64,000 bases of DNA from Oscillospiraceae bacterium (GTDB lineage Bacteria > Bacillota > Clostridia > Oscillospirales > Ruminococcaceae). Each line of letters starts with the position of its first letter. The stretch's first letter is position 1. The stretch lies in NCBI GenBank assembly GCA_021200565.1, contig JAJQGJ010000002.1:165351-229350 (forward strand), given 5' to 3'. Positions 44,993 through 53,055 of the stretch are shown here, piece by piece. A program made the translations under genes and the position numbers. A model generated the notes under the pieces. It was given only the letters and a program-made list of their open reading frames with translations. It ran no database searches and was not told the DNA's origin.

Positions 44993-47470
44993 TTATTCCG
45001 TCTCATTCAGCTGATACGCCTCAAACACGTCTCCCTCCTTGAAGTCGGTGAACTTCTCGAGGGTGATGCCGCATTCGTAGCCCTGGGCGACGTCACGGAC
45101 GTTATCTTTGAAGCGCTTCAGGCTCGACATCTTGTCTTCGGCTATTACTATGCCGTCACGGACAACTCTGACCAAATCGTTTCTTGAAATCTTTCCTGAA
45201 AGGACATAGCAGCCCGCAACCTGACCGACGCCGGTTATCTTGTAAACCTGTCTTACTTCGACACGTGCGGTGTCCGTTTCGACGAACTTCGGAGCGAGCA
45301 TGCCCTTCATGGCAGCTTCGATCTCTTCAATAGCCTCATAGATGACTCTGTAGGTCTTGAGTTCAACTCCGTCACGCTCGGCATTCTCTTTGGCAACCGG
45401 ATCCGGTCTGACATTGAAGCCGACGATGATAGCTCCTGATGCGCCTGCAAGCATGACATCCGACTCGGAAATAGCTCCGACGCCGCCGTGGATTACACTA
45501 ACCTTTACCTCGTCGTTAGAAATCTTTTCAAGCGACTGCTTTACAGCCTCGACTGAGCCCTGGACATCCGCCTTGACGATGATAGGAAGCTCCTTCATTT
45601 CGCCTTCGTTTATCTGGCTGAAGAGGTTGTCGAGAGTTACCTTCTGATTCTGCTTGAATACCTCTTCCTTTGCTTCCTGCTTTCTCTTTTCTACCAATTC
45701 TCTTGCAAGCTTTTCGTCGGCAACAGCGTTGAATACGTCACCCGCTGCCGGAACCTCTGCAAGACCGGTTATCTCAACAGGAACTGAAGGTCCTGCATCG
45801 TTGACAGTTCTTCCCTTATCGTCGGTCATCGTTCTGACACGTCCGACAGCAGTTCCTGCGATGATAACGTCGCCAGAATGAAGAGTACCGTTCTGAACCA
45901 AAACTGTCGCAACCGGTCCACGTCCCTTGTCGAGTCTTGCTTCAATAACCGAGCCCTTCGCAGCTCTGTTCGGATTAGCCTTGAGCTCCAGAACGTCAGC
46001 AACAAGAATTATGTCCTCAAGGAGCTCATCTATACCCTTGCCTGTCTTAGCTGAAACGGGAACGCACATGACATCGCCGCCCCAGGCTTCGACAACCAGG
46101 TTGTGCTCGGTGAGCTGCTGCATGATTCTGTCAGGGTTTGCGCCCTCTTTATCCATCTTGTTGATGGCGACGATGATGGAAACTCCCGCAGCCTTTGCGT
46201 GGTTGATAGCCTCAACCGTCTGCGGCATGATTCCGTCGTCGGCGGCGACAACAAGGATTGCAATATCTGTGACCATTGCGCCTCTGAGTCTCATGGCGGT
46301 GAACGCCTCGTGACCGGGGGTGTCGAGGAATGTGATGTCTCTGCCACCAATGGAAACCCTGTAAGCGCCGATGTGCTGGGTGATGCCGCCCGCTTCGGTG
46401 GCAGTGACATTTGCATGGCGGATCTTGTCAAGAAGCGAAGTCTTTCCGTGGTCGACGTGACCCATTACGACTACAACAGGATCTCTCGGCTGCAGGCTCT
46501 CTTCTGTGTCCTCTTCGTCGACAATAAGCCGCTCTTCGATGGTGACAACTACTTCCTTCTCGACTTTAGCGCCCATTTCCTCTGCAACGAGTGCAGCGGT
46601 GTCGAAGTCGATGACCTCGTTCTGGGAAGCCATGACGCCCAAGCCGATGAGCTTCTTTATTACGTCGGAAACGGTGGCCTTGAGCCTGGTTGCGAGCTCT
46701 GATACTGTGATCTCATCCGGAATCTGAACTCTGACCTTCAGCTTTCTTGCACGCTCAAGCTCCATGCGCTTCATTCTCTCGGCTTCCGACTCACGCTTTG
46801 TTGAAAGCTTCTCCTTCTTCTGCTGGCGTGACTTCTGGGTGAGCTTCTGCTTCTTCTGATAGTTGTCGCCGCCACGGTTCTTAGAGTCAGCTAAGTTGTC
46901 ATAGTGCTCATTATACTTGTCGATATTGACATAGCTTCCCCTCGTGTCGACAACGTGGGTCTTCTCACGCTGGGCATAAGTGGTGCTCTCGCTCTTTCCG
47001 GTGACAAGCTGGATTCTTTCGCCACGCTCCTTCTTCTTTGCGGGCTTCTTGTCATCACGGCGCTTTTCTTTCTTCTCTTCAACCGGCTTAGCCTCTTCCT
47101 TGGGAGCGGTCTTCTCGACAGTCTCCGGCTTCACTTCCGGCTTCGGAGCTTCCTTAACCGGCTCAGCGGGCTTTTCAGCCGACTTCGGCTCTTCGGCTTT
47201 CGGAGCCTCCGGCTTCTTAGCCTGCTCCTGCTTGGGGGCTTCAGCCTTCGGAGCCTTAGGCTTTCTTACCGGCTTGTAGGAGAAGTAGTCATCAAAGCTA
47301 CTCACCTGATTCTTTCCGGTGAACACTTCAAAAACATAGTTGATCTCCTCAGGACCTAAAATTGTCGAGCCCTTCTTGACTCCAAAAAGCGGAGTCAGGC
47401 AATCGATGACATCGTTGACCGGGATGCTCAGGTCTTTGGCAAGATTGGATAATTTATATTTCGTAATCAT
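44993..47470 (-). CDS. infB: Translation initiation factor IF-2
   Basis: IF-2 brings initiator tRNA to the ribosome. The 825-residue product has the N-terminal IF2N helix bundle ([16 protein letters not shown]), a long low-complexity region rich in Lys, Glu, Pro and Ala (about residues 68-150), a second IF2N domain, then the G domain with [17 protein letters not shown] and NKMDKEG, and the C-terminal C1/C2 domains. The ATG at 47470 has AAGGAG about 9 nt upstream; a TTG two codons earlier is less likely. Confidence 0.96.
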   Translation of the reverse strand: MITKYKLSNLAKDLSIPVNDVIDCLTPLFGVKKGSTILGPEEINYVFEVFTGKNQVSSFDDYFSYKPVRKPKAPKAEAPKQEQAKKPEAPKAEEPKSAEKPAEPVKEAPKPEVKPETVEKTAPKEEAKPVEEKKEKRRDDKKPAKKKERGERIQLVTGKSESTTYAQREKTHVVDTRGSYVNIDKYNEHYDNLADSKNRGGDNYQKKQKLTQKSRQQKKEKLSTKRESEAERMKRMELERARKLKVRVQIPDEITVSELATRLKATVSDVIKKLIGLGVMASQNEVIDFDTAALVAEEMGAKVEKEVVVTIEERLIVDEEDTEESLQPRDPVVVVMGHVDHGKTSLLDKIRHANVTATEAGGITQHIGAYRVSIGGRDITFLDTPGHEAFTAMRLRGAMVTDIAILVVAADDGIMPQTVEAINHAKAAGVSIIVAINKMDKEGANPDRIMQQLTEHNLVVEAWGGDVMCVPVSAKTGKGIDELLEDIILVADVLELKANPNRAAKGSVIEARLDKGRGPVATVLVQNGTLHSGDVIIAGTAVGRVRTMTDDKGRTVNDAGPSVPVEITGLAEVPAAGDVFNAVADEKLARELVEKRKQEAKEEVFKQNQKVTLDNLFSQINEGEMKELPIIVKADVQGSVEAVKQSLEKISNDEVKVSVIHGGVGAISESDVMLAGASGAIIVGFNVRPDPVAKENAERDGVELKTYRVIYEAIEEIEAAMKGMLAPKFVETDTARVEVRQVYKITGVGQVAGCYVLSGKISRNDLVRVVRDGIVIAEDKMSSLKRFKDNVRDVAQGYECGITLEKFTDFKEGDVFEAYQLNETE

Positions 47471-47482
47471 AGGCAAATCTCC

Positions 47483-47794
47483 TTATTTGGGACTGGTTCC
47501 TTGTAGCCTCTTTACGGCGGCTTTTGCAAAACCCGCATCGGTTACGGACATGATTCCGTAGACCTTTCCAAGAGCTGACCCAACGTCATACAATGTCTCG
47601 GGGATCTGATAAATCGGGGTTTCATACTCCTCACAGACACGGGTGATTTCGCTCAAGGAGCGTTCCGCCAGGTCGCTGGTCACAAGGACGATATATGCTT
47701 TTCCGGAGCGAACAGAGCCTTTCACTTCGTCCATTCCGAGGGTGAGCTTGCCGGCTTTCCGGCAGATGCTCATTAAATTCATTATATCAGCCAT
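47483..47794 (-). CDS. L7Ae/L30e family ribosomal-type protein
   Basis: The 103-residue product belongs to the L7Ae/L30e/S12e group (YlxQ in Bacillus), which binds K-turn RNA. It shows SICRKAGKLTLGMDEV near residue 8 and IVLVTSDLAERSLSEI near 35. The ATG at 47794 overlaps the end of the ylxR gene by 8 nt and follows a purine-rich GGAGG. Its place between ylxR and infB is the usual Firmicute order. Confidence 0.88.
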   Translation of the reverse strand: MADIMNLMSICRKAGKLTLGMDEVKGSVRSGKAYIVLVTSDLAERSLSEITRVCEEYETPIYQIPETLYDVGSALGKVYGIMSVTDAGFAKAAVKRLQGTSPK

Positions 47795-48089
47795 TTCCGC
47801 CGCCTTCCTCCGATTGTGATTCAACCGCTGCTATGTCAAGTGAAAGCCTTTCGTAAATCTCACCGGGGATTTCACATTCAAGGCTTCTCTCAAGGCTCCT
47901 CTTTTTGCGAGCCTTTCCGAGACATTCTGACTTCGGGCAGATATATGCGCCTCTTCCCGACTTCTTTCCTGTCGGGTCGACTAGTATCTCGCCGTCTGGC
48001 GTTCTCACAATTCTCACAAGCGACTTCTTCTCCCTCGGCTCACCGCAGCCAAGGCAGGTTCTTATCGGCTTTTTCTTCAGCTTTTGCAT
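47787..48089 (-). CDS. ylxR: YlxR family (DUF448) RNA-binding protein
   Basis: The 100-residue basic protein has the family start RTCLGCGEPREKKSLVRIVR and the GRGAYICPKSECLGKARKKRSL block. YlxR is thought to act with RNase P or as a nucleoid-associated regulator. GAGGA lies before the ATG. It lies directly after nusA. Confidence 0.9.
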   Translation of the reverse strand: MQKLKKKPIRTCLGCGEPREKKSLVRIVRTPDGEILVDPTGKKSGRGAYICPKSECLGKARKKRSLERSLECEIPGEIYERLSLDIAAVESQSEEGGGNG

Positions 48090-48090
48090 A

Positions 48091-49230
48091 CTATTCCTCT
48101 GTTGTGGAAGAAGACTCGTCAGAGGCTTCTTCCCTAGCTACGTTAGCAGCTAGTGCGCTAGGCGAGAGGATGTCGATCTTGTAGCCGGTGAGTCTGGCTG
48201 CAAGCTTTGCATTCTGACCACGGTTTCCTATTGCAAGTGAAAGCTGCGATTCAGGAACGACAACTCTTGCCGACTTTATCTCATCGCTTTCGATGGTGAC
48301 GCTTAAGACCTCTGCAGGAGAAAGAGCCTGCTTGATGAATTCTGCGTCGTCGTCCGAGTACTTGATGAGGTCTATCTTCTCGCCGCCGAGCTCCGAGACG
48401 ATAGCGCCGATTCTTGAACGGCGGTTGCCGATGCAAGCTCCGATGGCGTCAACGTTCTCATCATTTGAGGAAACAGCAATCTTGCTGCGTGAGCCGGGCT
48501 CGCGGGCGATGGATTTTATCTCTACAATTCCTTCATATATTTCCGGAACCTCGAGTTCAAACAGCCTTCTTACAAAGTCACGGTGAGTTCTTGAGACCTT
48601 GACCGACGGCTTTCTGTCAGGATTAAGTATTCCGACGACGTAGACCTTGATGATGTCGCCGGGTCTGAGCTCCTCTCCGGGAATCTGTTCTCCCTTCGGG
48701 AAGTAGATTTCGTCTTTATCAATAGAGAGGATTGCGTTGCCGGTTGCCGGCTCGACCTTCTGGACTGTTGCGGAGACAATCTCGTGCTCCTTGTCCTTAT
48801 ACTGCGAAACAAGTCTGTCTCTCTCGAACTGCTTTAAGTCTGAACGGATTGACTGCTTCGCAGACGATGCCGCAACTCTTCCGAACGCCGACGGTGAAAC
48901 AGGAATCTCAACAGTTCCGCCGACGAATGCGCCGGTGTCGATGGTTCTTGCCTGCTCAAGGGTGATTTCGTTTGCGCTGTCCTCCGGCTCGCCCTCGACA
49001 ACCGTCTTCAGGATATGAATTTCAAACTTCTTTGTCTCGGGATCGAGGTCAACTCTGACGTTCTCGTTTCCGGGATAGTCTCTTTTGACTGCCTTGAGGA
49101 TGCCCTGCTTTATCTTTTCGAGTAGCTCAGAAATCTCAATTCCGCTCTCCTCCTGCAAACCGTCGATAGCACCGAACAGCTCGTCTAAATTAAGCTCATG
49201 AGTCTGAGCCGCCTTAGTTTTTCTTCTCAT
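48091..49230 (-). CDS. nusA: Transcription termination/antitermination protein NusA
   Basis: NusA binds RNA polymerase and promotes pausing, termination and antitermination. The 379-residue product has the N-terminal polymerase-binding domain, an S1 domain near residues 140-205, KH1 and KH2. KH2 keeps SLAIGNRGQNAKLA. In KH1 the usual GxxG loop reads CIGNRRSRI, so the second glycine is an arginine. A short acidic C-terminal tail replaces the extra repeats of Gram-negative NusA. Confidence 0.95.
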   Translation of the reverse strand: MRRKTKAAQTHELNLDELFGAIDGLQEESGIEISELLEKIKQGILKAVKRDYPGNENVRVDLDPETKKFEIHILKTVVEGEPEDSANEITLEQARTIDTGAFVGGTVEIPVSPSAFGRVAASSAKQSIRSDLKQFERDRLVSQYKDKEHEIVSATVQKVEPATGNAILSIDKDEIYFPKGEQIPGEELRPGDIIKVYVVGILNPDRKPSVKVSRTHRDFVRRLFELEVPEIYEGIVEIKSIAREPGSRSKIAVSSNDENVDAIGACIGNRRSRIGAIVSELGGEKIDLIKYSDDDAEFIKQALSPAEVLSVTIESDEIKSARVVVPESQLSLAIGNRGQNAKLAARLTGYKIDILSPSALAANVAREEASDESSSTTEE

Positions 49231-49312
49231 ATTGTTTTAACCAGTCCTTTCTGTGGTTAGTGATTATTATTGTTGCATATTATTCTACGTTGACACGCCG
49301 ACTGCGTCGGCG

Positions 49313-49432
49313 CCCTCTCAGTCAGCCACTTTGTGGCTGCCAGCTCCCCCAAAGGGGGAGCCGAGATTTGTGACCGCCGCTACTTCTTGGCTCTCCCTCT
49401 GGGAGAGCTGTCGCCGAAGGCAACTGAGAGGG
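49313..49432. repeat. R2 repeat between rimP and nusA
   Basis: A complete copy with GCCACTTTGTGGC, CTCCCCCAAAGGGGGAG and CTCTCCCTCTGGGAGAG hairpins. It starts 17 nt after the rimP stop. Confidence 0.85.
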
Positions 49433-49449
49433 TGCACGGCAGATGCGAA

Positions 49450-49941
49450 TTACGCATCAAATACATCCTCGTCATCGAAAAGTGTGATTTTGGCGCACTC
49501 TTCGAATTCGATTCTCTCTTCGTTTTCGTTTTCATCTATAACGGTGATGCCGTCCTTATCATAGCCGGTGAGAACTCTTAAAATCTCCTTTTCTCCGTCA
49601 CGAGGACGAATGAAGCGGATTCTTACCGGGTCATTCAGGCAGACCTCGAAGTGGTCGAGCCGCCTTAGCTCTCTCCCAAGCCCCGGGCTTGACACCTCGA
49701 AGATGTAGGACTGCTTAATCGGGTCCAATTCGTCAAGCTTGTCGCTAAGCGGTCTATGCAGCGCCTCGCAGTCGTTCATGTCAACTCCGCCGTCCTTGTC
49801 GATGATGATCCGAAGGTACCACGAAGCTCCCTCTTTTTCATACCGTACATCCCAGAGATAGAGCCCCAATTCATCGCACATTGGCTCGGCAATCTCCCGG
49901 ACTTTACTGACTGTCGGGCTGTCAGATTTAATTACAGACAT
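49450..49941 (-). CDS. rimP: Ribosome maturation factor RimP
   Basis: RimP acts in 30S assembly. The 163-residue product has the family core LGLYLWDVRYEKEGASWYLRI, DCEALHRPLSDKLDE and EVSSPGLGRELRR. The ATG at 49941 follows AAAGGGGTG. It is the first gene of the rimP-nusA-ylxR-L7Ae-infB-rbfA-nrnA-truB-ribF run. Confidence 0.94.
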   Translation of the reverse strand: MSVIKSDSPTVSKVREIAEPMCDELGLYLWDVRYEKEGASWYLRIIIDKDGGVDMNDCEALHRPLSDKLDELDPIKQSYIFEVSSPGLGRELRRLDHFEVCLNDPVRIRFIRPRDGEKEILRVLTGYDKDGITVIDENENEERIEFEECAKITLFDDEDVFDA

Positions 49942-50018
49942 ACTTTCACCCCTTTCAAGGTCATCCAAAACAAAAGACCGGAACGAGATTCCAGCCTTTC
50001 ATAAGAGTTATTAAATAT

Positions 50019-50046
50019 AGTATACCACAGATTTTTGAAAATGCAA
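50019..50046 (-). promoter_or_regulatory. Promoter of the rimP-nusA operon
   Basis: On the minus strand TTGCAT and TATACT are spaced by 16 nt, about 80 nt upstream of rimP. Confidence 0.6.
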
Positions 50047-50109
50047 GAGGGAAATGAAAATTTGTTGAGAAAATCGAAAATCAAAGCGTCAACACAGCGA
50101 ATTATTCTG

Positions 50110-50138
50110 TTGACACATCAGGAAACATATGGTATAAT
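50110..50138 (+). promoter_or_regulatory. Cassette 1 peptide promoter
   Basis: Perfect TTGACA and TATAAT with 17 nt spacing. The transcript would begin near the shared leader motif AGCAAGAGAG. Confidence 0.85.
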
Positions 50139-50199
50139 GTCGATAGCAAGAGAGTGAAAAAGCGGCTTGATCTTCGATAAAACTAGGGGAGGTGGCTGT

Positions 50200-50304
50200 A
50201 TGACGATTTTCGAGATAATCTCAACGATTATTTCTTTGATAAATCTGATTGCGGACATTTTCTTTAGAATCCTCGGCTTAAAATCCGGGGATAAAAAGAA
50301 ATAG
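50200..50304 (+). CDS. Cassette 1: 34-residue membrane peptide, candidate type I toxin
   Basis: The peptide starts MTIFEIISTIISLINLIAD and ends GLKSGDKKK. It has a single hydrophobic segment over most of its length and a basic tail. GGGGAGG lies 8 nt before the ATG, and the leader carries its own consensus promoter. A convergent promoter downstream drives RNA from the other strand. Similar genes recur four more times in this window. The layout resembles Fst/Ldr or holin-like type I toxins, which damage membranes when overproduced, but no family is recognised and toxicity is inferred. Confidence 0.75.
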   Translation: MTIFEIISTIISLINLIADIFFRILGLKSGDKKK

Positions 50305-50412
50305 CCGCGATCTAAACTAATAGGGACGGCTGATTTCCAAATTTGGTGCAGGCTCTGTATCTGCACATTTTAGATCAAGCATGAACTGTTAGGGCAGTTC
50401 CGCTCTCTTGCT
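50292..50412 (-). ncRNA. Cassette 1 antisense RNA, candidate antitoxin
   Basis: About 120 nt, from a consensus promoter to a hairpin (AGCCG with CGGCT) followed by ATTTCTTTTT. It begins with AGCAAGAGAG, then a GAACTG/CAGTTC hairpin and a TGCAG/CTGCA-type hairpin. It overlaps the 3' UTR and last codons of the peptide mRNA. Confidence 0.7.
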
Positions 50413-50418
50413 ATTACT

Positions 50419-50447
50419 ATTATACCCCAAAGCCGCCCGATTGTCAA
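50419..50447 (-). promoter_or_regulatory. Cassette 1 antisense promoter
   Basis: On the minus strand TTGACA and TATAAT with 17 nt spacing. The -35 box starts 8 nt after the fruK stop codon. Confidence 0.85.
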
Positions 50448-50454
50448 CAGCTTT

Positions 50455-51354
50455 TTATTTTTTCAGAAGCCTTTCAAACTCCTCTTTAGTGCAGAATGTC
50501 GTTCCGTCATGGGAGATTGCTCCCGCTGCTGCGGTTACTGCATACTTGAGAACCGTTTCGAGAGGCTGATTCTCTGTGAGAGCCAGAATCGCTCCGGCAA
50601 GCATATTGTCTCCGGCGCCTGAGGTACTTCTCACCGGGACTTTTACAGCTTCGCAGCTATAGCACTCGTTTTCGGAAACTATGACCGCTCCGTCTTCGCC
50701 TCGGGACACAAGAGCTATCTGCACGCCGTAATCGGAGATGAGCTTTCTTGCAGCCGAAACTATCTCGCTTTCGGAAGAAATCTTCCCGACAACCGTTTCA
50801 AGCTCGTAAATGTTCGGCTTTATCATGAACGGCTTGGCTTTTAGCCCTTCAAGAAGCAGCTCGCCCTGTGCGTCGAGGATGACTTTTCCACTCGAAAGCT
50901 CGCCGAGTGCACGATAGATGCCGCTTCCGACGCCCTTCGGGACGCTTCCGGCAAGGACTATGAACTCGCTGTCCTTGGAAGACTCTATAATCGAAGCCTT
51001 CAGCACTTCGATGCTTTCAGAACTGACTTCCGGGTTCGACTCGTTTATCTCAACCGTCCGCCCGAGATCAGTCTCCATAATCTTCAGGTTCGTTCTGAGA
51101 CATCCCGGACATTCAGTAAACCGGCACTCAACGCCCTCGATTTCAAGAGTTTCGGGGATAGCCTCGCCACCGGAAAAGTTAAACCCAATCGCCCGGCTCG
51201 TTACTCCCAATCTCGAAAGAGCCCGGCTGACATTGATCCCCTTGCCGCCAATGTCAAGACTGACCTGCTCAACCCGGTTCATAGAATCCAGATCCAATTT
51301 CCCGGTCTTCACCGTTTTATCTAAACAAGGACTAAGCGTAACTGTGGTTATCAT
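50455..51354 (-). CDS. fruK: PfkB family sugar kinase, probable 1-phosphofructokinase
   Basis: The 299-residue ribokinase-fold enzyme starts MITTVTLSPCLDKTV, the pattern of FruK/LacC hexose-phosphate kinases, and has GGKGINVSRAL near residue 36 and the anion hole STSGAGDNMLAGA near 240. It probably turns fructose 1-phosphate into the bisphosphate. Tagatose 6-phosphate kinase is the alternative, since no PTS gene lies beside it. GGAGG lies before the ATG at 51354. There is no terminator before the cassette 1 antisense promoter. Confidence 0.85.
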   Translation of the reverse strand: MITTVTLSPCLDKTVKTGKLDLDSMNRVEQVSLDIGGKGINVSRALSRLGVTSRAIGFNFSGGEAIPETLEIEGVECRFTECPGCLRTNLKIMETDLGRTVEINESNPEVSSESIEVLKASIIESSKDSEFIVLAGSVPKGVGSGIYRALGELSSGKVILDAQGELLLEGLKAKPFMIKPNIYELETVVGKISSESEIVSAARKLISDYGVQIALVSRGEDGAVIVSENECYSCEAVKVPVRSTSGAGDNMLAGAILALTENQPLETVLKYAVTAAAGAISHDGTTFCTKEEFERLLKK

Positions 51355-51380
51355 AATAAAACCTCCGGTAGAATGCAAAT

Positions 51381-51424
51381 GGCTCCCCTGCTAAGGGGAG
51401 CTGTCAGCGAAGCTGACTGAGAGG
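51381..51424. repeat. R2 half element upstream of fruK
   Basis: GGCTCCCCTGCTAAGGGGAGC, then CAGCGAAGCTG and CTGAGAGG. Confidence 0.75.
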
Positions 51425-51462
51425 TGCGCTGACCAACGGGAGGCGTGTCGCCGCAGGCGACA

Positions 51463-52731
51463 TCATGCCTTCGCCACTTTCTTCGCCGGTTTATCTGCAT
51501 CCGGATCAATCTCCCCTGCCTTCTTAAGCGCTATCTTGGTAAGCGTCGGTCCTACCAATTCGTAAACCATGACCGAGAAGAGAACTACATTTCTTATGAG
51601 CGCACCGTCCTGCAGATTCGCAGCAGTTGTCGCCATTCCGAGCGCAACGCCTGCCTGAGGGAGAAGAGTGATTCCCAAATATTTCTGAATTTCCGCACTG
51701 CAGCCGGTCATTTTGGTAGAGCTGAACGCTCCGAAAATCTTTCCGGCAGAACGGAAGACGATATAGGTTATACCGACAAGCAGAACGAGCGGCTGTGTCA
51801 GAATGCTGAGATCCAATTCCGCACCGGAAATTACGAAGAAGAGGACGTTTACAGCGGATGTCCACCGGTCGTCGTTCTCCATAACTGTGCCCGAAAGCTC
51901 ACTTGTGTTGCAGAAGATTGCGCCGGTTATCATGCATGTGAGTAAGAGCGAGAAGCCGATCTTCACTCCGCCTATTTCAAATTCCGACATCGAAACGGCA
52001 GCAGCCAGGATAACAATTCCTATCGAGATAGACATTCTGTTTGCCCTTGACTTGAAGAATTTCTCGAACCATCTGAGAATAAGTCCCATAACAATGCCCA
52101 AAACTATCGAAAGTACAATCTCAATAACCGGCTCTAAGATGATGTTCACAACCGAAACTCTTCCCTGCTCGAGAGCGTCTGCAATTCCATAGGAAACGGA
52201 GAAGAGAACCAAGCCCACTGCGTCATCGATTGCTACTACCATCAGTAGCAGCTTTGTGAGCGGTCCGTGCGCTTTATACTGGTTGACGACCATCAACGTT
52301 GCCGCAGGAGCGGTTGCGGAAGCGATTGCTCCGAGAGTGATAGCCGCCGGAAGAGATATAGCATCCGGGAAGATGAAATGAAGTGCAACAAGCCCGATGT
52401 CGACGACAACGGTTGTGACAACAGCCTGCAGAATTCCGACTGTTATTGCCTGCTTGCCCATCGATTTGAGCTCGCTGACCTTGAATTCGTTTCCGATAAG
52501 GAACGCTATAAATGCCAGAGCTACCTGTGAAATAATAGAAAAGCTGTCGACTTCCTCAAGCGACGTAAAGCCCAGACCCTCAATTCCGAGAGCACCCAGG
52601 CAGAACGGACCCAAAAGTATACCTGTAACGAGATAAGCCGTAACGGCGGGAAGATGCACCAGCTTTGCAAGTCTTGTCATCAGAAGCCCGCAAATCATTG
52701 CGAGTGCCAGACATATCAGAATTTCCTCCAT
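51463..52731 (-). CDS. Cation:proton antiporter, CPA2 type
   Basis: The 422-residue protein has about twelve membrane segments and the Na/H exchanger fold. LLMVVAIDDAVGLVLFSV holds the adjacent aspartates (near residues 167-168) of electrogenic CPA2 exchangers, after ATAPAATLMVV. The C-terminus is short, hydrophilic and lysine/alanine-rich, with no TrkA domain. The transported ion, Na or K, cannot be told. The ribosome site is weak. It has its own promoter. Confidence 0.88.
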   Translation of the reverse strand: MEEILICLALAMICGLLMTRLAKLVHLPAVTAYLVTGILLGPFCLGALGIEGLGFTSLEEVDSFSIISQVALAFIAFLIGNEFKVSELKSMGKQAITVGILQAVVTTVVVDIGLVALHFIFPDAISLPAAITLGAIASATAPAATLMVVNQYKAHGPLTKLLLMVVAIDDAVGLVLFSVSYGIADALEQGRVSVVNIILEPVIEIVLSIVLGIVMGLILRWFEKFFKSRANRMSISIGIVILAAAVSMSEFEIGGVKIGFSLLLTCMITGAIFCNTSELSGTVMENDDRWTSAVNVLFFVISGAELDLSILTQPLVLLVGITYIVFRSAGKIFGAFSSTKMTGCSAEIQKYLGITLLPQAGVALGMATTAANLQDGALIRNVVLFSVMVYELVGPTLTKIALKKAGEIDPDADKPAKKVAKA

Positions 52732-52783
52732 TTTTGACCCACTTCTTTCCTGAAAATAATCGAGATATTCTGATCAGTTACTA

Positions 52784-52812
52784 AGTATAGCACAATGTGC
52801 CGGCTAAATCAA
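52784..52812 (-). promoter_or_regulatory. Promoter of the antiporter gene
   Basis: On the minus strand TTGATT and TATACT are spaced by 17 nt. Confidence 0.6.
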
Positions 52813-52887
52813 AGTATTTTTTGCACAATCTTATTGTGCGGAAAAGGGAGGAAATTGGCGATACTGCTCGCCCTACGGGCTCGCAGA

Positions 52888-53007
52888 CCCCTCAGTCAGC
52901 CTACGGCTGACAGCTCCCCTTAATAAGGGGAGCCAATAGCAACCTATCCGAGAATACAAAAGGCTCCCCTGTCAAGGGGAGCTGGCGCCCGAAGGGCGCC
53001 TGAGAGG
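52888..53007. repeat. R2 repeat between the antiporter and ClC genes
   Basis: A complete copy with CTCCCCTTAATAAGGGGAG and CTCCCCTGTCAAGGGGAG hairpins, followed by GGAAGTTCGGC/GCCGAACTTCC and CAGTTGCCC/GGGCAACTG hairpins up to the ClC stop. Confidence 0.82.
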
Positions 53008-53055
53008 TGGAAGTTCGGCAGCGCCGAACTTCCGCAGTTGCCCGTAGGGCAACTG

